64,000 nucleotides of DNA. Source: Senegalia massiliensis (GTDB taxonomy: Bacteria > Bacillota > Clostridia > Tissierellales > SIT17). The translations under genes were made by a program, and so were the position numbers. Where the stretch lies: contig NZ_QXXA01000007.1 of assembly GCF_009911265.1 (NCBI RefSeq), forward strand, positions 162,653 to 226,652. The letters are read 5' to 3'. Below are positions 18,825 through 27,609 of the stretch, one piece after another. The first letter of the stretch is position 1; each line of letters opens with the position of its first letter. Below the pieces are notes generated by a model that was not told the origin of the DNA, did not search any database, and saw nothing but the letters and a program-made list of their open reading frames with translations.

Positions 18825-19471
18825 TAATAATGTATTCTTTTTCCATCTACCATAAATATAATTTTTTCACAGATATTAGTAGTATGATCAGCTATTCTTT
18901 CTATATATCTACCTATAAACAATAAGTTTATTACTTGATTCATAATTCTTTTATCCTCAGTTAATTTATTTAATAATTCTACATATATTTCTTCATATAT
19001 ATTATCTACAGTATCATCCATCTTTGCTACTTGTTTTGCTAATTGAACATCTTTTTCAACAAAACTTTCTAAGCTCCTTCTTATCATCTCTTTAGAAATA
19101 TCAGCCATTTTTGGAATATCTATTAAAGGTTTTATATATTCTTCTTTACTTATACGCTTAGTAACCTTAGCAATATTTACTCCATGATCTCCTATTCTCT
19201 CTATATCTGTTATAATTTTAAGTATAGCACTAATTTCTCTTAAATCTTTTGCCATTGGTTGTTGAAGTGCTATTAGCTCTAGACATTTTCTTTCAATAAT
19301 GTATTCCATTTCATCAACTTTTTCATCTAGTTTTATTGCTCTATTAGCTAATTTTTCATCTTTTTTTAAAAGTGAATTTATCGATATATCTATTATTTCT
19401 TCTGCTAATATACCCATATCAAACAACATTTTTTTTAATTTTTTCATATCATTATCAAAATATTTTCTCAT
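18824..19471 (-). CDS. phoU: Phosphate transport regulator PhoU
   Basis: About 215 residues: two PhoU helical repeats with the metal-binding ExxxD patterns (first repeat DIERIGDHGVNIA, second RYIERIADHTTNI). PhoU couples the Pst transporter to the PhoR/PhoP system and lowers phosphate uptake. The frame is open further upstream, but the ATG at 19471 follows a GGGGG site and gives MRKYFDNDMKKL, the family start. It begins 11 bases after pstB; phoP and phoR are not in this window. Confidence 0.93.
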   Translation of the reverse strand: MRKYFDNDMKKLKKMLFDMGILAEEIIDISINSLLKKDEKLANRAIKLDEKVDEMEYIIERKCLELIALQQPMAKDLREISAILKIITDIERIGDHGVNIAKVTKRISKEEYIKPLIDIPKMADISKEMIRRSLESFVEKDVQLAKQVAKMDDTVDNIYEEIYVELLNKLTEDKRIMNQVINLLFIGRYIERIADHTTNICEKIIFMVDGKRIHY

Positions 19472-19481
19472 AATATACCCC

Positions 19482-20237
19482 CTAACCAAATCTGCCTGTA
19501 ATATAATCCTCTGTTCTTTTATCTTGTGGATTTGAAAAAATGTCTGCAGTTTTCCCAAACTCTACTAATCTTCCCATTAAGAAAAATGCCGTATTATCAG
19601 ATATCCTACCTGCTTGCTGCATAGAATGAGTTACTATAACAATAGTATATTTATTTTTTAACTCTTCTATAAGTTCTTCTATTTTTGATGTTGCTACAGG
19701 GTCAAGAGCAGAAGTTGGTTCATCCATTAATAATACATCTGGCTCCATTGCTAATGCCCTAGCAATACATAACCTTTGTTGTTGTCCTCCAGATAAGGAC
19801 CATGCTGAGGAGTCTAATCTGTCCTTTACCTCATCCCATAAGGCAGCATCTTTCAAACTTGTTTCAACTATTTTATCTAGTTCTGATTTTTTCTTAATAC
19901 CATGTCTTTTTGGTCCAAAAACTACATTTTCATATATTGACTTTGGAAATGGGTTTGGTTTTTGAAAAACCATTCCCACTCTTTTTCTTAGATCAACTAC
20001 ATCAACCTTAGATGAGTATATATCTTTCCCTTCATATACTATTTCACCTTTATGACTAGTACCATCAATAAGATCATTCATCCTATTAATTATTCTAATA
20101 AATGTAGATTTCCCACATCCAGAAGGTCCAATTAAAGCTGTTACTTTCCTATCTTCAATTTTCATATTTATATCACTTAGAGCTTTGAAATCTCCATAGT
20201 AAAAATCTAAATTTTTAATATCTATTTTAACTCCCAT
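19482..20237 (-). CDS. pstB: Phosphate ABC transporter ATP-binding protein PstB
   Basis: 251 residues. ABC ATPase with Walker [11 protein letters not shown]-loop [11 protein letters not shown] (the PstB-typical form), signature LSGGQQQR, Walker [12 protein letters not shown] and H-loop VTHSM. It powers phosphate import through PstC-PstA at the cytoplasmic face. It is fourth of the pstSCAB-phoU set and is separated from pstA by 16 bases. Confidence 0.96.
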   Translation of the reverse strand: MGVKIDIKNLDFYYGDFKALSDINMKIEDRKVTALIGPSGCGKSTFIRIINRMNDLIDGTSHKGEIVYEGKDIYSSKVDVVDLRKRVGMVFQKPNPFPKSIYENVVFGPKRHGIKKKSELDKIVETSLKDAALWDEVKDRLDSSAWSLSGGQQQRLCIARALAMEPDVLLMDEPTSALDPVATSKIEELIEELKNKYTIVIVTHSMQQAGRISDNTAFFLMGRLVEFGKTADIFSNPQDKRTEDYITGRFG

Positions 20238-20253
20238 ACTTAATCCTCCAATT

Positions 20254-21114
20254 CTATCCTTTTATTCTACTTTGATATTTATTTCTTAATATTATTGATA
20301 TAGCATTTGCTCCTAACAATAATATTAATAATACAATTATTCCTCCAGCTGCTAAATCATGAAATTCAGCTTGAGGCATTGTTGACCAATTATATATTTG
20401 CATTGGTAATGTTGTAAATTTATCAAATATACTTTCTGGAGTAAAAGCTATAAACGTTACAGCTCCTATCATAATCAATGGAGCAGTTTCTCCCAATGCT
20501 CTTGCTATTGCCAATATAGAGCCCGTCAATATACCAGGTAAAGAATAAGGTAATACTACCCCTTTAATTACTTGCCACTTAGTAATTCCTAATGCATAAG
20601 CCCCATATCTAAGTTCCTTTGGAACACTTTTAATAGCCTCTTGAGCTGATACAATAATAATTGGTAATATAAGCAAAGTTAATGTTAACCCACCTGATAA
20701 TATACTTCTTCCAAATCCAAGTGTATTTACAAATATACCTAGACCTAATATTCCAAATACGATAGAAGGTACTCCTGCTAAATTAGATATATTTAATTTT
20801 ATAATTCTTGTTAATAAACTTTTATCATCAGAATATTCTTCTAAATATAATGCAGTACCTACTCCAATTGGAAACGAAAAAATAATAGTAACAAATATAA
20901 CCCATATACTACCTGTAATTGCTGCTTTTATCCCTGCTTTTTCTATGAATCTAGAAGTGAAGTTAGTAAAAAAATCTAGACTTAACCACTTTGTTCCATC
21001 TTTGAAGATATCAAATAATAATATAAATAGTACAATTAATGCAAATGATGTTGTACAAAATACTAACCCATGAAAAAATCTATCTATGATCTTTCTTTTC
21101 TTTAGATTATTCAT
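20254..21114 (-). CDS. pstA: Phosphate ABC transporter permease PstA
   Basis: 286 residues, six membrane helices, binding-protein-dependent permease domain with the EAA loop region [24 protein letters not shown]. It pairs with PstC. Start and the pstC stop share a base (TAATG), so translation is coupled. Length and motifs are normal. Confidence 0.95.
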   Translation of the reverse strand: MNNLKKRKIIDRFFHGLVFCTTSFALIVLFILLFDIFKDGTKWLSLDFFTNFTSRFIEKAGIKAAITGSIWVIFVTIIFSFPIGVGTALYLEEYSDDKSLLTRIIKLNISNLAGVPSIVFGILGLGIFVNTLGFGRSILSGGLTLTLLILPIIIVSAQEAIKSVPKELRYGAYALGITKWQVIKGVVLPYSLPGILTGSILAIARALGETAPLIMIGAVTFIAFTPESIFDKFTTLPMQIYNWSTMPQAEFHDLAAGGIIVLLILLLGANAISIILRNKYQSRIKG

Positions 21115-22037
21115 TAATATTCCTCCCTATATTTCTTAATTATCATTCTAGCTATGATATTCATTAATAATGTAATTAAGAATAATAACATTCCTACTGC
21201 AAATATAGTTTTATATATAAGACCTCCATGGGTTACATCTCCAGATGCAACTTGTACAATAAAAGAAGTCATTGTCTGAACACTTTCTAAAGGATTTAAT
21301 GTTAATCTAGGAGTAGACCCAGCCGCTAGTGTAACAATCATTGTTTCTCCAATTGCTCTAGAAATAGCTAAAACAAAAGATGAAATTATACTAGATAGTG
21401 CAGCAGGAATAACAACTTTTGTAGAAACTTCAAATTTAGTAGCTCCTAGAGCATATGCTCCTTGTCTAATTTCATCTGGTACAGCCTTCATTGCATCTTC
21501 ACTCAATGATGAAATCATAGGTATTATCATAATCCCTACAGCAATACTAGCACTTAATGCATTAAACACATTTATATCAGGAAAAAATTTCTTTAATATA
21601 GGTGTTATAAATGTTAATGCAAAATATCCATATACTATAGATGGGATACCTGCTAAAATTTCTAATAAAGGCTTTACTATTTTTCTTGTTTTATCTGAAG
21701 CATATTCACTTAAATAAATTGCACTTCCAAGACCTACTGGAATAGCTACTATACTTCCATATATTGCTATCATTAAAGTACCTAATACGAGTGGTAATAC
21801 CCCAAATTTTGGATTAGCAAATAATGCAGTCCATTCTGTACCAGTTAAAAAATCTTTTATACTAATTTCTTGAAAAAATAAAAAAGTTTCTTTAGATAAT
21901 ATCACTATTATTCCAATTGTTGTTAATATAGATATTGATGCTAATACCATTAATATTTTTGATATTATTTTCTCTTTTGTTTTTCCTCTTTTTAATGTCT
22001 TATTACTTGACTTTATTGGTGTATTTTCATATATCAT
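21114..22037 (-). CDS. pstC: Phosphate ABC transporter permease PstC
   Basis: 307 residues. A cytoplasmic Lys-rich N-terminus is followed by six membrane helices and the EAA loop EDAMKAVPDEIRQGAYALGATKFE. It pairs with PstA. It is separated from pstS by a 159-base gap holding a hairpin and a second Pho-box promoter, so pstCAB-phoU can be transcribed without pstS. Confidence 0.95.
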   Translation of the reverse strand: MIYENTPIKSSNKTLKRGKTKEKIISKILMVLASISILTTIGIIVILSKETFLFFQEISIKDFLTGTEWTALFANPKFGVLPLVLGTLMIAIYGSIVAIPVGLGSAIYLSEYASDKTRKIVKPLLEILAGIPSIVYGYFALTFITPILKKFFPDINVFNALSASIAVGIMIIPMISSLSEDAMKAVPDEIRQGAYALGATKFEVSTKVVIPAALSSIISSFVLAISRAIGETMIVTLAAGSTPRLTLNPLESVQTMTSFIVQVASGDVTHGGLIYKTIFAVGMLLFLITLLMNIIARMIIKKYREEY

Positions 22038-22074
22038 AATAAATCCTCCCTTATTACATTAATACTTCAACATC

Positions 22075-22139
22075 ATTATATTTCATTTAGGGATTACTGT
22101 TGTTTTATTGGAGTTAATATTATGTTAATTCTAAGTTAA
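22075..22139 (-). promoter_or_regulatory. Second Pho-box promoter, in front of pstC
   Basis: On the minus strand TTAACT, TTAACA and TTAACT lie at 22139-22134, 22128-22123 and 22117-22112, an exact 11-base period. A degenerate fourth copy (AAAACA) is at 22106-22101. TATAAT is at 22080-22075, 20 bases after the last repeat. This is the layout of PhoP-activated promoters in Gram-positive bacteria, and it matches the pstS promoter base for base in spacing. Confidence 0.8.
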
Positions 22140-22157
22140 CTTTAATAAAGAAATAAA

Positions 22158-22185
22158 ATAAGAATCAAATTAATTTGATTCTTAT
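22158..22185 (-). terminator. Terminator or processing hairpin between pstS and pstC
   Basis: A 28-base perfect palindrome (14-base arms beginning ATAAGAATCAAATT) starts 11 bases after the pstS stop and is followed on the minus strand by T-rich sequence (TTTTATTTC). It likely makes pstS mRNA more abundant than the rest, or ends it, with pstCAB restarted from the promoter behind it. Confidence 0.75.
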
Positions 22186-22196
22186 CTTAGAGTATA

Positions 22197-23132
22197 TTAT
22201 TTTAATTTATTTAATTCTTCCTCATATTTTTCTTTTGATAATGCTACATAACCTGTAGAAGGAACTATTTCAGTTGCATTATTTATATAATAATTTACAA
22301 ATTCTTTTACTTGATTTTGATTATTATAATGATCTTTATTTACATAAATAAATAATGGTCTTGATAATGGAGTATATTTTCCACTTTCAATATTTTCAGG
22401 TGTTGGTTCTACTCCATTAATTGATAGTGCTTTTAATTTATCTTTATTTTCTTCATAGTATGCGTAACCAAAATATCCTAATGAATATTTGTCTCCAGAG
22501 ATACCTTGTACTAATACATTATCATCCTCACTTGCAGTAAAATCTGTTCTTATTGCTCCTTCTTCTCCGTTTATTGCTTCTGTAAAGTAATCAAATGTTC
22601 CTGAATCTGTTCCTGGACCATATAATTTAATTTCCTCTTCAGGCCATTCTGGATTAACGTCACTCCACATTTTAACACTACTATTAGGTTCCCATATTTT
22701 ATTTAAATCTTCAATTGTAATATCATCGACCCAATCATTACTTGGATTTACGACTACTGAGATACCATCTAATGCCACCTTCAACTCAGAAAACTCTACA
22801 TTGTTTTCTTCAGCTTTTTTTGATTCTTCCTCTTTAATTGGTCTAGAAGCATTGCTTATACTTGTATCTCCAGTAGTAAATCTTTTCATTCCACCACCTG
22901 TTCCTGAAACCCCAACTGTAACTTGTACATCTGGATTACTTGCTTGAAATTCTTCAGCCATTGCCATTGTTACAGGATATACAGTTGAAGACCCATCAAC
23001 TTCTACTTCTCCATTTAAATCTGATGATGTATCATCTGATTTTTCTTCATCAGTACTACACCCCGCAAATAATAATAAGGATAAAATTGATACTAAAATT
23101 AATGTTAATTTTAATTTAAATAATTTCTTCAT
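22197..23132 (-). CDS. pstS: Phosphate-binding lipoprotein PstS
   Basis: 311 residues. Signal peptide with lipobox LLLFAGC (Cys25), then the PBP-like domain with phosphate-contact stretches VDGSSTVYPVT, GVSGTGGG and YGPGTDSGTFDYF. It captures phosphate outside the membrane for PstCAB. It is the first pst gene, placed behind a Pho-box promoter, and separated from pstC by a hairpin. Confidence 0.95.
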   Translation of the reverse strand: MKKLFKLKLTLILVSILSLLLFAGCSTDEEKSDDTSSDLNGEVEVDGSSTVYPVTMAMAEEFQASNPDVQVTVGVSGTGGGMKRFTTGDTSISNASRPIKEEESKKAEENNVEFSELKVALDGISVVVNPSNDWVDDITIEDLNKIWEPNSSVKMWSDVNPEWPEEEIKLYGPGTDSGTFDYFTEAINGEEGAIRTDFTASEDDNVLVQGISGDKYSLGYFGYAYYEENKDKLKALSINGVEPTPENIESGKYTPLSRPLFIYVNKDHYNNQNQVKEFVNYYINNATEIVPSTGYVALSKEKYEEELNKLK

Positions 23133-23174
23133 ATAAATCTCCTTTCAAAAGTTAAGTTTTATCTAACAATTAGA

Positions 23175-23239
23175 ATTATAGCACCTTATTTAAATTAGTA
23201 TGTTGTCTATAAGTTAATTGGATGTTAAATAAGTGTTAA
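23175..23239 (-). promoter_or_regulatory. Pho-box promoter of pstS
   Basis: On the minus strand TTAACA at 23239-23234, TTAACA at 23228-23223 and TTAACT at 23217-23212, again exactly 11 bases apart. A weaker fourth copy (ACAACA) is at 23206-23201. TATAAT lies at 23180-23175, 20 bases downstream of the array. Phosphate-starvation control by PhoP is inferred from the known PhoP direct repeats. Confidence 0.85.
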
Positions 23240-23250
23240 TAGTCTTTATA

Positions 23251-23279
23251 TTGAAGTTCTCACATATATAATGTATAAT
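23251..23279 (+). promoter_or_regulatory. Sigma-A-type promoter of ychF
   Basis: TTGAAG (23251-23256), a 17-base spacer, and TATAAT (23274-23279). It diverges from the pstS promoter, with the Pho box about 12 bases upstream of its -35. Confidence 0.75.
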
Positions 23280-23324
23280 TTTATAAGTATGTAAACACAA
23301 TATATTTGTTGAAAGGAGATTTAT

Positions 23325-24416
23325 ATGAAATTAGGCATAGTAGGACTTCCTAATGTAGGAAAGTCAACATTATTTAATGCAATCACAAAAGCAGGTGCTG
23401 AATCTGCTAATTATCCATTTTGTACAATAGAGCCTAATGTTGGAGTAGTATCTGTGCCAGATGAAAGACTAGACAGGTTAACTGAAGTTTTTTCTTCAGA
23501 GAAGAAAATTCCTACTGCTATAGAATTTTTTGATATTGCTGGATTAGTAAAAGGTGCTAGTAAAGGCGAAGGTTTGGGTAATAAATTTTTATCTCATATA
23601 AGAGAAGTTGAAGCAATTGTACATGTAGTAAGGTGTTTTGAAGATGAAAATATCACTCATGTAGAAGGTAATATAGATCCTTTAAGAGATATTGAAATAA
23701 TTGATTTAGAGCTAATACTATCAGACTTAGAAGTAATGAATAAGAGACTTTCTAAAACGAAAAAATTAGTTAAAAATGATAAGTCTTTATCTAAAGAGTT
23801 CAAAATCTTACAAAGAATAGTTACAACTTTAGAGGAAGGTAAACCAGTAAGAAAGTTAGAGTTTGACTTAGAAGAAGAAATATTCGTAAAAAGCTTAAAT
23901 TTATTATCAAAAAAACCTGTATTGTATGCTGCTAATATTTCAGAAGATGATATTGTAAATAAAAATGAAAATGAATATCTTACTAAACTAAAAAATTATG
24001 CAAAAGAAGAAAATTCAGGACTTATTACTATATGTGGTAAAATTGAGTCAGAAATTGCTGAACTAGAAGAAGAAGAAAAAGAAATGTTTTTAGAGGAGCT
24101 AGGTTTAGAAGAATCTGGTTTAGATAGATTAATAAAAGCGAGTTACGAACTTTTAGGTCTTATTTCTTTCTTAACTGCTGGTCCTAAAGAGGCTAGAGCT
24201 TGGACAATAAAAAAAGGTTCTAAAGCGCCACAAGCTGCCGGAAAAATTCATTCAGATATGGAAAAAGGATTTATAAGAGCTGAAACAATAAGCTTTCAAG
24301 ATTTAAGTAACGTAGGAAGTATGGTTAAGGCCAAAGAACAAGGTTTGGTTAGACTTGAAGGTAAAGATTATATAATGAATGATGGAGATGTAGTAATATT
24401 TAGGTTTAATGTGTAA
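23325..24416 (+). CDS. ychF: Redox-regulated ATPase YchF (Obg family)
   Basis: 363 residues, universal length. G1 loop GLPNVGKSTLFN, switch region DIAGLVKGASKGEGLGNKFL, a helical insert, NISEDDI in place of the GTPase NKxD motif (the reason YchF prefers ATP), and a C-terminal TGS domain ending NDGDVVIFRFNV. YchF/OLA1 proteins bind ribosomes and influence stress responses. AAAGGAG precedes the ATG. It is the first plus-strand gene of the window and is monocistronic. Confidence 0.96.
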   Translation: MKLGIVGLPNVGKSTLFNAITKAGAESANYPFCTIEPNVGVVSVPDERLDRLTEVFSSEKKIPTAIEFFDIAGLVKGASKGEGLGNKFLSHIREVEAIVHVVRCFEDENITHVEGNIDPLRDIEIIDLELILSDLEVMNKRLSKTKKLVKNDKSLSKEFKILQRIVTTLEEGKPVRKLEFDLEEEIFVKSLNLLSKKPVLYAANISEDDIVNKNENEYLTKLKNYAKEENSGLITICGKIESEIAELEEEEKEMFLEELGLEESGLDRLIKASYELLGLISFLTAGPKEARAWTIKKGSKAPQAAGKIHSDMEKGFIRAETISFQDLSNVGSMVKAKEQGLVRLEGKDYIMNDGDVVIFRFNV

Positions 24417-24419
24417 AAG

Positions 24420-24443
24420 ATAGTCCTTATGGGCTATTTTTTT
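24420..24443 (+). terminator. Terminator of ychF
   Basis: ATAGTCC-TTAT-GGGCTAT stem-loop followed by seven T residues, between convergent ychF and yaaR. Confidence 0.85.
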
Positions 24444-24858
24444 ATGCATAGATATCTATTAACATTCCTTCTATTTCACCAACTAATTTCAATATCTTTA
24501 ACTTATTATCTTCTTCATTTAATACATTATCTGTTATCTCAATAAGTTTTTTATCTACATTTTCAACTATTTTTAATATTCTTGTTCTGCCTCCCCTTTT
24601 ATTTAATTCTAATCCTGATTGCAAAGCAGTATCTAATAATTCTTTAATTTTCTTTTTATAATTTAAAAGATTTATTATAGTTCTTTTATTTGCCAATTTT
24701 CTTCCAGACTCTGTGATATCTGATATCATTTTATTAATTTTTTTAGTATTAAGAATACTTGCCTTTTTATCTATAACCTCTTGAAAAGAAGTTTCAGTAT
24801 TATTATTTTTATAATTAACTGGGTTAACATTTGTATTTGCAACTCTACCTATTTTCAC
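24442..24858 (-). CDS. YaaR family protein (DUF327)
   Basis: 138 residues, mostly helical, DUF327 type (KIGRVANTN at the start, SGRKLANKRTIINLLNYKKKIKELLD, GGRTRILKIVENVDKKLIEI). The family is common in Firmicutes; its molecular role is not settled. The frame is open to an ATG at 24879, but AGGAGG lies between that ATG and the GTG at 24858, so the GTG is the start. It ends next to convergent ychF. Confidence 0.8.
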   Translation of the reverse strand: MKIGRVANTNVNPVNYKNNNTETSFQEVIDKKASILNTKKINKMISDITESGRKLANKRTIINLLNYKKKIKELLDTALQSGLELNKRGGRTRILKIVENVDKKLIEITDNVLNEEDNKLKILKLVGEIEGMLIDIYA

Positions 24859-24950
24859 TATAATCCTCCTAAAATACATTCTGTATACATAACTTAACTA
24901 TCACTTCATATAATATATCGACATATTTACATTTTTATTTAATTATACTT

Positions 24951-24986
24951 AAAAATAAGTTAGGTCAAATGACCTAACTTATTTTT
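24951..24986 (-). terminator. Terminator of the pduL-deoC operon
   Basis: A 17-bp perfect stem (AAAAATAAGTTAGGTCA and complement, two-base loop) overlapping the deoC stop, with T-rich sequence following on the minus strand. Confidence 0.85.
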
Positions 24987-25651
24987 TAATAATCTGAACT
25001 TCCTTTTTCTCCTTTTACTATTGAAACTGATGAGCTAGCTCCAATTCTGTTAGCTCCTGATTCAACCATCATTGATGCCGTTTCGATATCTCTTACTCCT
25101 CCAGATGCCTTAACACCTAAATTATCTCCTACAACCTTTTTCATAAGTTTTACATCATGAATAGTTGCTCCTCCAGTTGAAAAACCAGTTGATGTTTTTA
25201 CAAAATCAGCTTTTGCTTTCATTGCTATTTCACAAGCTTTAATTTTTTCTTCATCTGTAAGTAAACATGCTTCTATTATTACTTTAACCATTTTATTATT
25301 TGATGCATTAACTACAGCTTGAATATCTTCTTTAACTAAATCATAATTTTTATTTTTAAGAGCTGCTATATTTATTACCATATCAATTTCATCAGCGCCA
25401 TTTTCTATTACTTTTTTTGTCTCATATGCTTTAACCTCTGGAAGAGTATTTCCAAGTGGAAATCCCACTACAGAAGTTACTTTTACATCACTTCCATTTA
25501 GTTGTTCTGATACATATTTTACATAATTAGGATTAACGCAAACTGAAGCAAAATTATACTCTTTGGCTTCTTCACATACTTTTTTTACTTGCTCTTCTGT
25601 AGTATCTGGTTTTAAGATTGTATGATCAATTATTGATGCTATTTCATTCAT
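24986..25651 (-). CDS. deoC: Deoxyribose-phosphate aldolase DeoC
   Basis: About 221 residues, class I aldolase TIM barrel. It splits 2-deoxyribose-5-phosphate to acetaldehyde and glyceraldehyde-3-phosphate. Visible: [24 protein letters not shown], the Schiff-base lysine region [10 protein letters not shown], and VKASGGVRD. The ATG at 25651, seven bases after GGAGG, is preferred over the longer frame. It is the second gene of an operon with pduL (14 bases apart), so the acetaldehyde/acetyl-CoA branch of deoxyribose breakdown may be the shared theme. Confidence 0.94.
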   Translation of the reverse strand: MNEIASIIDHTILKPDTTEEQVKKVCEEAKEYNFASVCVNPNYVKYVSEQLNGSDVKVTSVVGFPLGNTLPEVKAYETKKVIENGADEIDMVINIAALKNKNYDLVKEDIQAVVNASNNKMVKVIIEACLLTDEEKIKACEIAMKAKADFVKTSTGFSTGGATIHDVKLMKKVVGDNLGVKASGGVRDIETASMMVESGANRIGASSSVSIVKGEKGSSDY

Positions 25652-25664
25652 AATATAACCTCCA

Positions 25665-26237
25665 TCATCCAACTAATTCAACTATTTGTCCATTCTTAAC
25701 TCCACATGCATTTCCTTCTTCTACATCTACATGCATTTCAAGAGCATAATTCTCATTAACTCTAACTAATACATTATCAAAAGTTAATCCTCTTTCTCCT
25801 GGAACTTTAACTCTAACTGTATCATTATCTTTTAATCCAAACTCCTTAGCATCTTTAATATGCATATGAATATGACGAGAAGCTGCAATAATTCCTCTAC
25901 CGATTTCAACTTCTCCTTTAGGTCCTACAATTTTCCCACCAGGAGAGTCTTCTATATCTCCCGAATTTCTTACCGGTGGTTTTATTCCTAATTTAAATCC
26001 ATCTGATAAAGATATTTCTGCTTGAGTCTTATTTCTTGCTGGACCTAATACTCTAACGCCTTTTAATTCTCCCTTAGGTCCTACAATATCAACTTTTTCT
26101 TTTGATGCAAATTGTCCTGGTTGAGAAAGGTCCTTTAATTTATTTAATTTATAACCTTTCCCAAAAAGTTTTTCTATATGCTCATTAGTCAAATGAATAT
26201 GTCTATTTGATAAAGCAATAGGTAATTCTTTTTTCAC
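25665..26237 (-). CDS. Phosphate propanoyltransferase PduL-type (phosphotransacylase)
   Basis: 190 residues. PduL family converts acyl-CoA and phosphate to acyl-phosphate and CoA. The two zinc-binding histidine motifs are present (SNRHIHL near residue 10 and ASRHIHMH near 119), with the duplicated [16 protein letters not shown] segments. The protein starts straight into the core domain, with no extra N-terminal helix of the kind that targets microcompartment forms, and no shell genes are nearby; a cytosolic enzyme is likely. Start is GTG after GGGAGG. Confidence 0.9.
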   Translation of the reverse strand: MKKELPIALSNRHIHLTNEHIEKLFGKGYKLNKLKDLSQPGQFASKEKVDIVGPKGELKGVRVLGPARNKTQAEISLSDGFKLGIKPPVRNSGDIEDSPGGKIVGPKGEVEIGRGIIAASRHIHMHIKDAKEFGLKDNDTVRVKVPGERGLTFDNVLVRVNENYALEMHVDVEEGNACGVKNGQIVELVG

Positions 26238-26269
26238 TATAATTCCTCCCTTTAGATATTTCTAAAATA

Positions 26270-26298
26270 ATTATATTGCTTTTGTATACAAAAAGCAA
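26270..26298 (-). promoter_or_regulatory. pduL-deoC promoter with operator palindrome in the spacer
   Basis: TTGCTT (26298-26293), 17-base spacer, TATAAT (26275-26270). The spacer holds the 14-base perfect palindrome TTTTGTATACAAAA (26280-26293, sharing one base with the -35). Repressor control is inferred; TTGTATACAA-type sites are known for GntR-family regulators. Confidence 0.7.
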
Positions 26299-26365
26299 AT
26301 AATTACATCATAAAAAGGTGAGAAAATATTATATTTTAAAAAAAATTAATAAAATACTTTGTTTA

Positions 26366-27559
26366 TTATTGAGACTTTGTCAATTTATTAAATACTTTTA
26401 ATGCTACTCTACTCATGAAATAAAGAGCTGGTTTTGGATCTGAAAAACTCCATGTTGATGCCACATTTTTAAATGAAATATCTTTTATTATTTTTGATAA
26501 GCTCATTTGACCTGTTTTTAAATACTCCTTTACTGCAAATAAATCTTCATACATATAGAGAAAAGTATATCCTAAATCTTCTTCTACACTTTTAGGTTCA
26601 GGTAATTTATCAGTCATTTCCATATAAGTAATATATGGAAAGTTAAGCCCGCAATTATACAACATTTCATTAAAATTAATTATTCTTACATTTACTTCAA
26701 TTAAATATATAACTCCTGTTTTTTCATCTCTTTTTAGTTCAATTTCTGAAAATCCTTTAAATTTTATACCTTCTAAGAATGGTTTGCATATATCATGTAG
26801 TTCAGGTATATATTTCTGCTTTGCATAAGTAGATGCTCCAAAATTTATAGGCCATTGTCTTATTTTATAAGCAGTGGTCCAATGTGTTACTTTTGATTCT
26901 TGATTCAAATATGCATCATAACAATAACAGTTGCTTTCTGGACCTGGAATTATTCTTTGAATAAGTATTTCAAAATCATCATTATGACACATTTTTACTT
27001 TTTCAATTAATTCTTCTTCTTTTTCAATTATAAAAACTTTATTTCTATATTTACGTACAAAGGAAGCAGAATCCATAGGTTTAATAATACAAGGATAACC
27101 TATTTCCTCTCTAACTCTTTCAACTAAATTTTCTTCTTTAGAATTTATAGTTTCAGGCACCTTTACATTGAATTTTTGAGCTAATAAACTCATGGTATAT
27201 TTATCCATAACCTCACTCCAAAACCCTTTTCTATCCATAGGGAACAGATAATATTCTTTTAGCTCATAAAAATATTTATCAATAAACTCTACATAAGGGT
27301 CAGAAGAGGGAAATAATACAGGTTTATAGTCTTGATTTTTAGAATAATTTATTAAAAACTCTAAAAATCTTTCAGGTTCTCTACCATAATGTGGCGCTAT
27401 TAAATGTTCATCTAGATATTTTGATCTTGATCCATAACTATCTTCCTTCGTATAATCTATAGCTGTAACTTTTACGCCTTTTCTTCCTAATGATCTAATT
27501 ATGCTAAGTCCTATGTAATAATTTGCTCCTAATACAACTGCTCTATTTTTATAATTAAT
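26366..27559 (-). CDS. ATP-grasp family carboxylate-amine ligase-like protein
   Basis: About 397 residues. N-terminal Rossmann-like domain (AVVLGANYYIGLSIIRSLGRKG), then an ATP-grasp domain (YPCIIKPMDSASFVRKYRNKVF, IQRIIPGPESNCYCYDAYLN, GFSEIELKRDEKTGVIYLIEVNVRIINFNEM). The final E-x-N stretch is the metal-binding motif. It resembles the carboxylate-amine ligases often found in surface-polymer or peptide-conjugation loci; substrate unknown. Start: a GTG at 27568 lies inside the GGAAGGTGATT binding site; AUU at 27559, four bases after it, is the likelier start. It follows aroA by about 50 bases. Confidence 0.75.
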   Translation of the reverse strand: MNYKNRAVVLGANYYIGLSIIRSLGRKGVKVTAIDYTKEDSYGSRSKYLDEHLIAPHYGREPERFLEFLINYSKNQDYKPVLFPSSDPYVEFIDKYFYELKEYYLFPMDRKGFWSEVMDKYTMSLLAQKFNVKVPETINSKEENLVERVREEIGYPCIIKPMDSASFVRKYRNKVFIIEKEEELIEKVKMCHNDDFEILIQRIIPGPESNCYCYDAYLNQESKVTHWTTAYKIRQWPINFGASTYAKQKYIPELHDICKPFLEGIKFKGFSEIELKRDEKTGVIYLIEVNVRIINFNEMLYNCGLNFPYITYMEMTDKLPEPKSVEEDLGYTFLYMYEDLFAVKEYLKTGQMSLSKIIKDISFKNVASTWSFSDPKPALYFMSRVALKVFNKLTKSQ

Positions 27560-27609
27560 TTTAATCACCTTCCTAATTTCAATTATTCACTTGTTCAGTC
27601 TTTATTATA

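Noticed and set aside
24881..24888. TGTATACA before yaaR (and TTGTATACAT near 34469) as further copies of the GTATAC operator
   Set aside because: The match is only eight bases or imperfect, which is expected by chance in DNA this AT-rich.
25665..26237. Bacterial microcompartment locus around pduL
   Set aside because: No shell protein genes and no encapsulation peptide on PduL.
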